A DNA stretch of 64,000 nucleotides, taken from assembly GCA_020744225.1 (NCBI GenBank), contig JAGMWG010000007.1:1736001-1800000 (forward strand), written 5' to 3'. Both the position numbers and the translations under genes were made by a program. The notes beneath the pieces are model-generated. The model was not told where the DNA came from. It made no database searches and was given only the letters and a program-made list of their open reading frames with translations. Positions 52,939 to 63,086 of this stretch are shown here, piece after piece (the first letter of the stretch is position 1; the number at the start of each line of letters is the position of its first letter). The stretch comes from Paraphoma chrysanthemicola (lineage: Eukaryota > Ascomycota > Dothideomycetes > Pleosporales > Phaeosphaeriaceae).

Positions 52939-55356
52939 TTACTGCGCGCCGAAGTTGTTGCCCATCAAGTCGTCCAGCGTCGTGGTGGGCTCAGCGTTGT
53001 AGAAGTTGTCAAACTGCCCTCCAAGCTGATTGAAGTCGGGAAAGAAGTTCGCAGTGTTGTTGATGTTGACGTTGCTAGGCTGGGCAGTGTCAAACAATGT
53101 GAAGTCCTCAGTAGGCCGGCTGAAGGCCTGCATATCCATGTCCATGTCACCAAAGCCCTCGTCCATGTGCATTTGCGGCGAGAACAATGTCACGTCAGGC
53201 TGAGCAAGAGGCGAGAGATGGGGAATGCCGTTCGCCATGTTGTTGGTGGTGAACGGAAGAGGATCGAAATCAAAGCCAGTGCTTAGGGCTGGTGTTGGCT
53301 GCTGCTGGAAGCCCGCACCGAAAGTCGCTCCCATGTTGCAGTTGTTGAACACATCGTTGTGGTTGATGGCGGCATCTTCCGGAGTCACAGCATCATCAAA
53401 GGACGTAGGCTCAGTTGGCGAATTTCCCGAAGAGTAGGTGAAGAGAGATCCATCAGTTGTCACAGAAGCCCGGCGGAAGTCGTCCTGGAAGCCTTGAACG
53501 CTCATAGCTGGAGTTCCAAAGCCATAGTAGTCGAAAGTATCAATCATGGGCACCTGGGGTGATGGCATGAATGGAGTCACCGGCGTGGTGAGTGTGGCAG
53601 ACTGAGGCGTATTGAGGAACGGAGTGAGAGGAGTTGTGGGGCTTCGCTCCTGATTCCCTGGCGTCTTCTTGCGTCCATTGCTCTTCGAACGGACATACAC
53701 CCAGCCATGAGCCTTCTCCATGTGCTGCTTGCAATTCGACTCTCGCTTAGAAGAGTATGTGCAAGGCTCATAGAGACACTTGTATTGCGCTGGGGCAGTG
53801 GAGTGCTTGTCGTTCATGTGCCTGTCACGCTCCTTCTCGGTAGGCCAGCCAAGATCGAAGTATTTGCACTTCTCCTCAGAGCACTTCCAGGGGCGAGAGT
53901 GAGTCTTCTCGTGCTTGGTGAGGTCACATGGCCGCTTGAAATCCTTCTTGCAGTCGCGGCAGGTGTGCATCACATCACCGGGCTTGTCCGACTTCCTTCG
54001 CCGCGCCATGGAGCGTGTGGCTTCGTCCTCGTCCATGTCTTCATCAGAAAAAGCACGCTTTGACACCTTGTAGGCGCTTTCGTTGCCTTCAGCAATAGGC
54101 ATTACCTTGCCATTTTTCTCACGAACCAGCTCCAGGGGCCGGCCGTCATGGCTGAGGCCGCCACGCAAAGTGATCTTCTCATCGCTGTTCATTGCTTGGT
54201 TAGTGCGGGAAAACAAGAAGTCCGCGGCGCGATCATACCGTGAGTAGTCCATGTCGTCGAGCTCCTCGCCCTTGGATTCCTTTTGTCGTGTGGCAGCCAT
54301 GATTGCGGCGTATCGTCGGATCTGTTCGACCAAATCGAGAAAGTAGTTGTTAGTGTACGGGCGGTCGGATGGAAGTCGTTGGTCTTGTTCGGAGAGATAC
54401 TCGACAGTCGTATGCAGAAGCTGAATTGACCGCTCGCAAAAGCGTAGGTACGATGTCGCTGTAGCCGAGAGCTCCTTTAAACCGCGGAAAATGCAATAAG
54501 CTTCCGCACTCTGAGAAAGGTGACGGATACCACTTACCGGAGCCAGGAAGATGAGGGTCTTTTCCAAGTCACGAAGATTACAGATACTCTTCTCACCTAT
54601 GCGACGGGGAACGTCCTTGATCAATGGATGGAAATCCTTTAAAGACTCTTCCTTGAGGATGGGTGCAATGATCGTGTCATGAATCTGCTTGCATGCGTAC
54701 TCGCCAAGAGTGTGCTTCTCCTCGGAATCACCCAGGGACGAGAAGGAGTGGGTGACAGCAGAGTGAGCAGTGCTAATGGAGGTGTTGATGGAGTCGCGGA
54801 CGCTGGAGCGGCGGGCGCGAATGTGGTCTTTAAGTAAGTCAGCAGGCGGGCCATGCGTGACGGGCAGTTGCAGCGAGTCCTTACCGTACTTGGATCCACC
54901 AATGCTCGATCCCAGACCGCTGTCCGAAGCGTGCTCGTGTGGGTTGTGCTCGGCTACAGATGGCTTGGAATCAATGTCCATGGGGGTGCTGTCGAACGTG
55001 GCGCTATCGAGGACGAAGCTGGGCACCGGCAGGACCTCTGGGTCAGCAAGGATGTTTGAACCCGCAGCAGAGGCCTTGTGGCCGGCGAGCTTCTTGTCAA
55101 AGTCTTTCAGAAGATCTGCGACGCGGCGGACGCTGGGGTCTTGCGCAAGGAGCGCTTCGAGGCTCTCTGGGCTGGTTGGGGACCGGCGGGGCATGAAGGG
55201 TTGGTTCTCCAGTCCGCAGAAGTCGGTGGAAAGGGATGTCGGAGAGTGGAAGGTACCGCTCTTGCGAAGTGACATGCCATGCGTGCTGAGAGGAGAGGCC
55301 TGTCCCTTATGAGGGCGGCGGCGGGGGTGGCTGTTCTGGCCGTGGGGTGCAGACAT
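52939..55356 (-). CDS. C2H2 zinc-finger transcription factor
   Basis: A single 805-aa frame on the minus strand. The N-terminal half contains a conserved-looking helical region (about 215-400, with LGEYACKQIHDTIIAPIL and FLAPVSGIRHLSQSAEAYC) of unknown fold. A basic stretch (ARRRKSDKPGD) leads into three C2H2-type fingers at about 466-486 (CRDC...RPCDLTKHEKTH), 492-518 (C...CKYFDLGWPTEKERDRH) and 527-550 (CLYEPCTYSSKRESNCKQH). The C-terminal third is Asn/Gln/Pro/Thr-rich with many acidic and aromatic residues (DYYGFGTPAM, FDNFYNAEPTTTLDDLMG), typical of an activation domain. The KRPCDLTKHEKTHSRPWKC finger is widely conserved in Pezizomycotina, but I cannot name the orthologue securely. The ATG at 55356 is first in frame. 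About 2.7 kb of gene-free DNA lies upstream. Confidence 0.88.
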   Translation of the reverse strand: MSAPHGQNSHPRRRPHKGQASPLSTHGMSLRKSGTFHSPTSLSTDFCGLENQPFMPRRSPTSPESLEALLAQDPSVRRVADLLKDFDKKLAGHKASAAGSNILADPEVLPVPSFVLDSATFDSTPMDIDSKPSVAEHNPHEHASDSGLGSSIGGSKYGKDSLQLPVTHGPPADLLKDHIRARRSSVRDSINTSISTAHSAVTHSFSSLGDSEEKHTLGEYACKQIHDTIIAPILKEESLKDFHPLIKDVPRRIGEKSICNLRDLEKTLIFLAPVSGIRHLSQSAEAYCIFRGLKELSATATSYLRFCERSIQLLHTTVEYLSEQDQRLPSDRPYTNNYFLDLVEQIRRYAAIMAATRQKESKGEELDDMDYSRYDRAADFLFSRTNQAMNSDEKITLRGGLSHDGRPLELVREKNGKVMPIAEGNESAYKVSKRAFSDEDMDEDEATRSMARRRKSDKPGDVMHTCRDCKKDFKRPCDLTKHEKTHSRPWKCSEEKCKYFDLGWPTEKERDRHMNDKHSTAPAQYKCLYEPCTYSSKRESNCKQHMEKAHGWVYVRSKSNGRKKTPGNQERSPTTPLTPFLNTPQSATLTTPVTPFMPSPQVPMIDTFDYYGFGTPAMSVQGFQDDFRRASVTTDGSLFTYSSGNSPTEPTSFDDAVTPEDAAINHNDVFNNCNMGATFGAGFQQQPTPALSTGFDFDPLPFTTNNMANGIPHLSPLAQPDVTLFSPQMHMDEGFGDMDMDMQAFSRPTEDFTLFDTAQPSNVNINNTANFFPDFNQLGGQFDNFYNAEPTTTLDDLMGNNFGAQ

Positions 55357-58093
55357 GATGGCTATGACTGGTTGCGCTTGAGTGGGAAGGAGGCCTCAGG
55401 TTATGAGTCACGGCACCTGGAGAACCACAGAGCCCCAGAGATGCTTTGGAGCAAGCGTAAATGCAGTGCAAGTGCAGTTTCCGGGGTCACTCTCTCATCG
55501 ACTGGGATCGCGGCCGGAAAGCGGCGTGAGCTGATAGGCTGGACGAGGGACGACTGTTGGCAGACGAGGGAAGGGCGCGGAGAGTCGTTTACGTGGAGCT
55601 GGAGCGGGATGGGCCAGTATATAGAAGGCGCAGCGCCTCGGAGTAAGACGGGCGGCGGGCGGCAAATGATGCAGGAAGGGCGGATGCGCAGCGCAAAAGA
55701 GGGGTGCGAGGCCTCAGAAAGAAGGCTGTGGAGTGCAAATGAGTTGAGAGGGTTTGGATCGGGGACTTGAAGCAGTTTGTGAGCAGGTGCGAGTGAGGAT
55801 GTCAGTTCACTGTTGCCTAGCCCTAGCGCCTTGGCGAATCTCACTGCAGCCCCCGGTCACTGAATACGAGCGCGATGCCATTATTCGCACAATAGCCAAT
55901 CCAGCACGGCATTTGTGCGCCAGCATGTTTTGGCCCGGCGACTGTTACGTTGTTGACGCGCGGAGAGGCCATGCGCAAGCACTGCTCCACGCGACCGCTC
56001 TTTGGCCGTCATTTTGCGTGTGATCGCGACTTTGACACGCGCAAACGAGCGGTCGGGTGCAATTGCGCAGGGCGGACGCTACGCCCAAAAGAATTCCGGT
56101 GAAAATGGAGCCAATCGCATCCGTCTGTGCTAACCAGTCAAGTCAAGACGAGACTTGTTTAACAGCCGGTGGTGGCTGTGATCCTGCGGTGCAGACCACC
56201 TGTCCCCTCAACACCGTCATAGCGGCACAGTTCAATAGTGCGCTCACCTCGCCGCGTCGCTGAGATAAAAGAGCGCAGTCCTCCGCGAGCAGGAATCGCA
56301 CATATGCGCGCTGTCGTGTCCTTCCCGTCTTTTGAGCAATTGCGCAGACGGGACATGATTTTCTGGGCGGCCGCATCGCACGCGTCTTGCGGCATTCTGG
56401 GCGACTAGCGATCTCAAGTCTTCACCGGAACCAGTGGGGGCCAGAAACATCACGAAGCCGACCAACCAGCATGACAGGCATTGCTTGTGATTGACAGGGC
56501 TAGCAGAGGTGATGAATGATAATGAAGGCGGTACACGTTGGCTTTTGATTGTCTTGCTCCCGGCTCCCCGGGTCGTGCGGCCTCTTTGCTGCAGTGGAGT
56601 GCGATGTCTCCCATTCAGGCGTCCCGTCTTCGCCACAGCTCAATCCGTCGCCATCGTTCAATTTTCGCACCTTGCACCCTGCTTCCCATCTCAATTTTTC
56701 ATGGTGTCGTCTTCTCTTGGTATGCCTTCGCTATTTCTGCACCTTTGCAAGCTCTGATGGGACAACCGATGTACCCCAACCGTACTCTTGTTTACTGACA
56801 GTGCAGGTAGATACAAACGCTGCTTGAGTTGTACAGGTAACCTTAGTATAATAGCTTAATATCCTGCACATCCAGTCTGAAGAACCCTTATGTTCCGAAC
56901 AGTTCTTGTCGGAACCGCGTCTCATCTGAGTGCCTCCTTCCTTACGCACGTAGGTATCGCCGCTGTTCACTCTGGGACTTCAATTTTCTTCGCTCATTGT
57001 CTCCAAAACTTCGCTCCAGTTTCTGTCCCAAATCCAAGTCTTCAGGTCAGGATCCTATGGCTGAAACGCAAGCTTCAGGTCAACAGTTCTTGCTTGATTC
57101 AAAGGCGCCAACGTCACGTCGTATACAACCCCTCCGTAATTTTTCTTAACCATCTGTGCCATGTTTTTCTCATCTTTCTAGAATATTGTGATGAGCAGGA
57201 CAAGTTCAGCGAGATCCTCGAGCTCCCAAAGCACTTTGAGACTGGTGTAGGTTCTTCGGTGCAAGAATCGAGTTCTGAATAGATATACACGACACACGAC
57301 TTTCTTTGCCAATTGTTGTGTTTCCTTTATCTTGGCTCGGTGTTTCTTGTGAGCTTTTGGCTTCTCAATCATTTCTTTCAACGCATGCAATGGTCGAATC
57401 GCCCGTGAACAAGTTGAAGCTGCATAGGATGGGCTCCATATTTGATCATGATCCAAATCAGACGAAGAAATGTATCCTCTTCAGACGTTGGTATATCTCC
57501 GCTCCAGGAGAAATACAATCGTTCCCAGGGTTGTATCTCTCATCTCGCATGTCATGCTTCTTTGGCAATCATATTCTGATGGGCGCATGTTTTTGAACGA
57601 CGTGACTACCGACTGCCCGTGGCCATGTCCAACAGGCAAGGACAAAAATGACTTTGACCTCGCATCCTCCTTAGTAGAACACCAGTCTTCAAATACAGTG
57701 CAACAGTCACATAATGCAGCACACGGTGGAACGAACTTACCTCAGGAGAGACGAAGTCACTTGATGATTGTACCAAACAGTTAGTAGGAGAGCATCACAT
57801 TGCATCAGTTGCATCAAAAAAGGGATTGCAGGTAAAATCATTGTGTACACTAGGTAATCATACCAGAGCCTATTCGTAGGCGAGCTTGAGGAAATGAAAA
57901 ACACTTTTGCCCCCAAACGCCATCCATAAGAGTGACAGTCTCCTTCCATGTGGTCCCATAGCATCATCAATCGGGAGCGAAACCCATGCCGAAGGTGTCA
58001 TCAAGAGACACCGCACGACATCTGTCAACTTACCATGACATGATCAAACAGATACGCAAACAAGTGTGAGATGCTCCCGCCACGGGAAGAAGC
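55357..58093. other. 2.7-kb gene-free region upstream of the C2H2 gene
   Basis: The part next to the C2H2 start is presumably promoter and leader. Frames of 70-160 codons exist on both strands (for example 55401-55844 minus and 56890-57282 plus from ATG) but show no domain or consistent composition, so none is called. The right end is the 3' region of the nucleolin-like gene. Confidence 0.4.
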
Positions 58094-59545
58094 TTAATCG
58101 AAGCTCTTCTTCTGGCCCTTGAACTCGCCGAAGCCGCCACGGTTGGTGCTGAACCCACCACGGCCACCACGACCACCGCCACGGCCTCCGCCACGACCAC
58201 CACGATCGCCAAAGCCTCCGCGGCCACCACCTCGGCCACCTCCAAAACCGCCACGGCCTCCACCGCGGCCACCGCCGCCTCGTCCACCACCGAAGCCACC
58301 ACCACCGCCATTATCGGCACGCGGTGCAGCATAGTCGATGCGGATAGCGCGGCCCTCAACATCCTGGCCGTTCAGAGCCTCAAGGGCAGCAGTGGCCTCC
58401 TCAGTGGTGGTGAAGTCGACGTAGCCGAAGCCCTTGAGCGAACCAGTGTCGCGGTCAGTGGGAAGGGAAACACGGGTGATGCTGCCATATTCGGCAAAGA
58501 TCTCCTGGATAGCGTCGTTGGTGCAGTCAAATGAGAGGTTGCCGAGGAACAAGGTGTTGGCGGGAGCGCTGCGCTTGTCTCCGTACTTGTTGGCACGGGC
58601 ATTCTGGTCAGGCTTCTCACGAGGAGTGCTGAAGTCGACGTTCAAAGGGCGACCGTCGAGCTCATACTCATGCATCTCCTTCTGTGCCTTGGCAGCATCG
58701 GCAGCGTCGGCAAATTCGACGTAACCAAAGCCCTTGGAGCGACCAGACTCGCGGTCAGTGATGACACGGCAGCCGGTGATGTCGCCAAAGCCCTCGAACT
58801 CGCGACGAAGCCAGTCCTCGTCAATGTTCCAGCTTAGGCTCCCAACAAACAGGTTCTTGATGCCATCAGAAGCAGGGGCCTCTGTCTTGCTCTTCTTCTG
58901 GACAGGCTCAGCGACGGTCTCGGCCTTGCGCTTCTTGGATGGCGCCTCTGCTTCGCTCTCAGAGTCGGCGGATGAATCAGAGTCGGCGTCAGAGTCATCG
59001 GAATCTTCGGACTACGCAAGTTAGCAATGTCGCTAATTCCATGAGAGTGCACTGACCTTGTCCTCGGCAGCTTTAGCGGCGGGCTTGTCGGCCTCGGATG
59101 CGCTGCTATCGGAGTCGCTCTCTGAATCAGAAGTGTCGGCCTTTGCGGCAGCCTTAGCAACGCCGTTGGATTTCACACCGTTGGCCTTGGCGGCGGGCTT
59201 CTTCTCCTCTTCGCTGTCGCTCTCGCTGTCGTCGCTGTCGGAGGAGTCGGAGTCTTCGGCGGCGGCGACCTTGGCGGGCTTCTTCTCGACCTTCTCGTCC
59301 TCGCTGCTATCGGAGCTGCTAGCCTCGTCGTCGTCCTCGCTGGCGGAAGACGCGGACTCAGGCTCTGGCGTGGGAGTTTTGGCCTTCTTCGACTTCTTCT
59401 TGTCCTTCACAGCGGACTTGGCAATCTCCTTGCTCTTCGCCTTGGGTGTCTGAGCAGGCTTGGTGACACGACCAGCCTTTACGCTGGTGACATCGGCCTT
59501 CTTCTCCTTCTTGGAGGACTTGTCGGTGACCTTGGTCTTACCCAT
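58094..59545 (-). CDS. NSR1: Nucleolin / Nsr1 / Gar2-like RNA-binding protein
   Basis: Nucleolar protein for pre-rRNA processing. Minus strand, exons 59545-59057 and 59011-58094 (45-nt intron), 468 aa. Residues 1-190 alternate Lys/Ala-rich basic and Ser/Asp/Glu acidic blocks (DSDSSDSDDSESDSEEEKK), likely casein kinase 2 targets. RRM1 is at about 214-290 with RNP2 LFVGSL and RNP1 KGFGYVEF; RRM2 at about 315-392 with LFLGNL and KGFGYVDF. Residues 395-455 are an RGG/GGF domain (GGRGGGRGGFGG), the methylated arginine region, ending FKGQKKSFD. Order and length match yeast Nsr1 and fission yeast Gar2. The start is the first ATG. An array of AGCCC(A/T)C boxes lies in its promoter region. Confidence 0.93.
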
Positions 59546-60406
59546 AGTGGCGGTAGTAAACTAAATCTACATGGTATCAGTATGATGCAATAGGTGATGA
59601 AATGCCGAGCCTGAAAGGATGAAATGGAAGGTGCGAAGAGCAGGACAAGTCCCGTTGTTCGTGCGCGTTGACCATACAGAGATGGTTGGCGCAAAAGCCT
59701 GCTTCAACTGGATGTCTCGACGTGCGAAAAGCCCACTGGTATCTCTCGAGACTGCGCAAAGCAGAAATCCCTCAAGCCCACGAAAAGCCCACAGGAGCCC
59801 ACAGAAGAATTGGCTTCAAGGCGGCGTGTTCCCACAAGTGCCGAGAAGACAAGACGATAACCCTCATAGTAGCAAAAAGCCCTCAGATTGATCTTGTTGT
59901 GCTCTTGCGAGCGACGAACGTGCCCCGCTGAATGTGTGTGTTAAGGAAACTCAACGCGATGCCCACTGACTTGAATGTTCTGGTAATGCAGAATTGCTCT
60001 CTGTATATAGCCCTCAGTAGCCCACTAGAAGCCCTCGGAAAGCCCTCAAGTGATGATCGAACTGATTAGTTCGACGAAAAAAGGTGATGAGTGGTGGTAG
60101 TTGTGTCGAGAAGGAGCGGGTGGCTGGCGCATCTTATATTTCAGCAGGAACTTTTTCGCCAAGACTCGTGCCTTCCGCAGAACTTTTCAGTGGATCCGTG
60201 GCCAAAGCTCCCGCACTAGCAAGTGCAGCTCCACCCAACGACGAACTCCACGAGTCCTGTGCGACAGAGCCCGCCATTCAGTCTGAATACGACAATTCTA
60301 GACACAGCACACAGCTTCATTTCGGAAATCTGCAAAACGTCAAAGGCGTCCACGCAGGGCACTGAGCAGCATCTTCATCCAGGATTGGTTTTCGCACACG
60401 ATCAAT
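59546..60406. other. Divergent promoter region NSR1/ALG6
   Basis: 861 bases between the starts. No coding region supported. Contains the AGCCC(A/T)C array described separately. Confidence 0.5.
59730..60047 (+). promoter_or_regulatory. Array of nine AGCCC(A/T)C boxes
   Basis: Nine copies, all in the same direction, at 59730, 59775, 59786, 59796, 59878, 60009, 60019, 60030 and 60041. Five read AGCCCAC and four AGCCCTC, usually preceded by A or G. Spacing inside the two clusters is 11, 10 and 10, 11, 11 bases, about one helical turn. On the NSR1 strand they lie 185-500 bases upstream of the start. They resemble the ARCCCTA type of sites bound by Tbf1-like factors in fungal ribosome-biogenesis and ribosomal-protein promoters, but the last base differs. 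The regulator is not known. Confidence 0.6.
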
Positions 60407-62204
60407 ATGGCGTCCCCGGCAGGGCATAAACCTCGGCGGAGAAGAAAGATCGAGGAAGGATCCCTCGCATTCGTCACGCACGGCACTCTCGACCTTGACG
60501 AGACGACCAATTCACGGAAACCCGCATTTCCACTGGTGTCTTTCCTCTGGCCAGCGAAGGGCACTGTCTCACAATGGGTCACGATACCCTTGATCCTGAT
60601 GGTCGTGGGCCTATTCAGATGGACAACTAGCCTGTGGGGTTATTCGGGGTATCAATCGCCGCCCATGCACGGAGACTTCGAGGCACAGCGGCATTGGATG
60701 GAAGTAACGAAACATACACCCACTTCGCAGTGGTACTTCTACGACCTGCAGTGGTGGGGCCTGGACTATCCTCCGCTCACTGCGTATCACAGCTGGATAC
60801 TAGGCATCATGTATGTAGCAGGCACCCGCCATGAGATTGTGTACTGACTGTCCAAGCGGTTCTGCCATTGATCCGGAATGGTTCGCTCTCAATGAGTCGC
60901 GAGGCCTCGACGATCCGTCCCTCAAAGTGTACATGCGAACGACCGTCCTCGTGTCCGAGTACCTCATATACGTGCCAGCGATTGTCATCTTCCTCCGCCG
61001 CTACTCGCGCCTCGAAGGAGTGAACATCTGGGAGGCGTCTATTGCGTTGGTAGCTGTCTTGATGCAGCCCGCGACTATTCTGATTGACCATGGTCATTTC
61101 CAGTACAACACGGTGATGCTAGGCTTTGCAGTTGCAACCTTGTCAAGCATGATGGCTGGACGCCCACTGTGGGGATGTGTCTTCTTTGTGGGCGCATTGG
61201 GATTCAAACAGATGGCCCTCTTCTATGCGCCCGCCATCTTTGCATACCTGCTCGGCATATGCCTGTTTCCACGGCTCAACATTGTGCGCTTTTTCGCCAT
61301 CGCGCTCACAACGGTCGCAGCTTTTGCTGTCCTGTACCTGCCATTTCTTGGCGGTATTGCATACGACGTCTACCGGGGCATCTCGTTTGACAAACTGCCG
61401 GTCCCACCGCTCATGGAGTCTCTTCCAGTCGACTGGGACACACGGGCGTGGTACTATCCATTCGTCGTAGAACTAAGCCAGTCTGTCCACCGCATCTTTC
61501 CGTTCTCTCGCGGCCTCTTTGAGGACAAAGTCGCCAACATCTGGTGCTCGATCCACACCTTCCACAAGCTCCACAGATACCCCATGGAGCTCCTCCAACG
61601 CTCAGCGCTCGTTGCGACGTCCTTGGCCATCTTGCCTCCATGCCTGATCATCTTTTTCAAGCCGAAGAGACAGCTGCTGCCCCTCGCTTTTGCTGGAGTG
61701 TCATGGGGTTTCTTCCTCTGCTCGTACCAAGTGCACGAGAAGAACGTACTGCTGCCATTGCTGCCTATGACGCTCCTGCTCGGCGGCAAAGAGGGGCTGT
61801 TGCCGTCTACTCGCGCGTGGGTCGGATTTGCCAACATGCTCGGTATCTGGACCATGTTCCCACTGCTCAAGAGGGACGAGCTGCGCGTGCCATACTTTGT
61901 CATTACGCTGCTTTGGGCCTATCTCCTCGGCCTTCCACCGGTGTCGTTTTCGGCGTACCACGAAGGTAGCCGGAGCGGGTTGTATTTGTTGAGCAAGATT
62001 CTTCATCTCAACATGTATGTTGCGATGGTTGCGTGGCATGTTGTCGAAGCTGCGTTCCTCCCACCGTCGGACAAGCCGGACTTGTGGGTAGTTGCGAACG
62101 CGATTGTCGGAACTGGAGGCTTCGGCATCTGCTATCTCTGGTGCGTGTGGCGGTTGGCGGCCGAAAGTGGGCTGTTTGGCGCAGCGAAGAGCAAGACATC
62201 ATGA
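60407..62204 (+). CDS. ALG6: Dolichyl-P-Glc:Man9GlcNAc2-PP-dolichol alpha-1,3-glucosyltransferase
   Basis: Adds the first glucose to the lipid-linked oligosaccharide in the ER lumen during N-glycan precursor assembly. Exons 60407-60810 and 60857-62204 (46-nt intron) give 583 aa. A cytosolic basic N-terminus (KPRRRRK) precedes helix 1. The luminal loop has GDFEAQRHWMEVT and WWGLDYPPLTAYHSW (about 116-130), the GT57 family core; the junction reads LGIIGSAIDPEWFALNESRG, then LIDHGHFQYN and VHEKNVLLPLLPM, all typical of ALG6 rather than ALG8. About 10-12 hydrophobic segments follow. The start is the first ATG. Divergent from NSR1, convergent with COX17. Confidence 0.94.
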
Positions 62205-62325
62205 AGTTGCGTGTGTATAGCATTGCCAAGTTGTAGCATTTCTTAGATACCCATGCAGAGCTAGAGGGAAGAGCATTGCCATTTGTAGTGTACATTCCAT
62301 GCCGATTGTCCGTCTAGTGCTGTGC

Positions 62326-62347
62326 GCCATGCCATGCCATGCCATGC
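62326..62347 (+). repeat. CCATG x4 tandem repeat
   Basis: Four perfect CCATG units at 62327-62346 in the short convergent region between ALG6 and COX17. A simple repeat; no function inferred. Confidence 0.8.
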
Positions 62348-62401
62348 AGTGTTGTACAGTATACGCCATCGACTCATTGCATGTGGTCGTGCGTCGTGTG
62401 C

Positions 62402-62745
62402 TCAGATCTTGAAGCCGTAGCCGGCCATGCATTGGCGGTACTGGTCGACTAGGCCGGCGCACTCCTTCTGGGCGTCGTTGGAGGTGGAGAAGAGCATGCA
62501 CTCGTCGCGCTTAGCCTTCTGGTCGGTGCAGACCTGGGCATTGTGTCAGTAGCAGCGCACGTGCACGTGGTGGTGGATGATGGATCGTACGCAGCACGGC
62601 TTGACCTTTGCGGGCGCGGCGGTGGTGTCCTTCAAGTCTGCGCCCAAGTTGGCGGCAGTCGGCGGTGCTATCAATTCTACGTCAGCTGTCTGCAGAGAGG
62701 CCACACGTGTGCGAAGGCGAAGCAGCAGCGCGTACCTGTCGCCAT
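62402..62745 (-). CDS. COX17: Mitochondrial copper chaperone Cox17
   Basis: Delivers Cu(I) to Sco1 and Cox11 for cytochrome c oxidase assembly in the intermembrane space. Minus strand, three exons, 62745-62736 (10 nt), 62667-62591 and 62533-62402, 72 aa in total, the usual size. The joins give MATAPPTAANLG and KPCCVCTDQKAKRDECMLF. The Cys28-Cys29-x-Cys31 copper motif and the twin Cx9C pattern (C31/C41 and C54/C64) are complete, ending in the conserved RQCMAGYGFKI. The introns (68 and 57 nt) have good branch sites. The start codon directly abuts a (CA)12 tract in the leader. Divergent from RNA1, 341 bases apart. Confidence 0.93.
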
Positions 62746-62769
62746 TGTGTGTGTGTGTGTGTGTGTGTG
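62746..62769 (+). repeat. (TG)12 microsatellite abutting the COX17 start codon
   Basis: Twelve TG units on the plus strand, that is (CA)12 on the COX17 strand, ending directly at the ATG. It must be part of the 5' leader if the gene model is right. Length change there could alter translation or transcription. Confidence 0.8.
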
Positions 62770-63086
62770 CGGGCGGGCGGGTGTGGGTGTGGTTGGAGCG
62801 GTGCTTAACAATCGCCCCAAAGTCCCAAATGTTTGGCTGCTCATGTCATCACTGACTGCACACTGGAGACGGCACCGGCCTGGGCACGCACTTCCGCTCG
62901 CTGCCACTCGCCCGCTCGCCTGTCGCCCTCCAGACCCTGCGCCGTGAAATGCGCTGCAGTGCCGACAGGGGTCCAGCTGGCCAAACAATTCCACCCCACC
63001 AACGCACACAAACATCCTTCGTACCCACCCTCTCGCTGCTTGAGTATTGCTTACCATCTGGCACCGCCCCGTCTGTCCTGCACACA
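62770..63086. other. Divergent promoter region COX17/RNA1
   Basis: About 320 bases between the CA tract and the RNA1 start. CT-rich blocks (CACCCTCTCGCTGC region) fit a transcription start zone for RNA1. No gene supported. Confidence 0.4.

Noticed and set aside
56890..57282. 130-codon plus-strand frame from ATG
   Set aside because: No signal, domain or composition; antisense frame of similar quality overlaps it.
59730..60047. AGCCC(A/T)C array considered as a CRISPR-like or satellite repeat
   Set aside because: The unit is only seven bases with irregular larger gaps, in a eukaryotic promoter; a regulatory array fits better.
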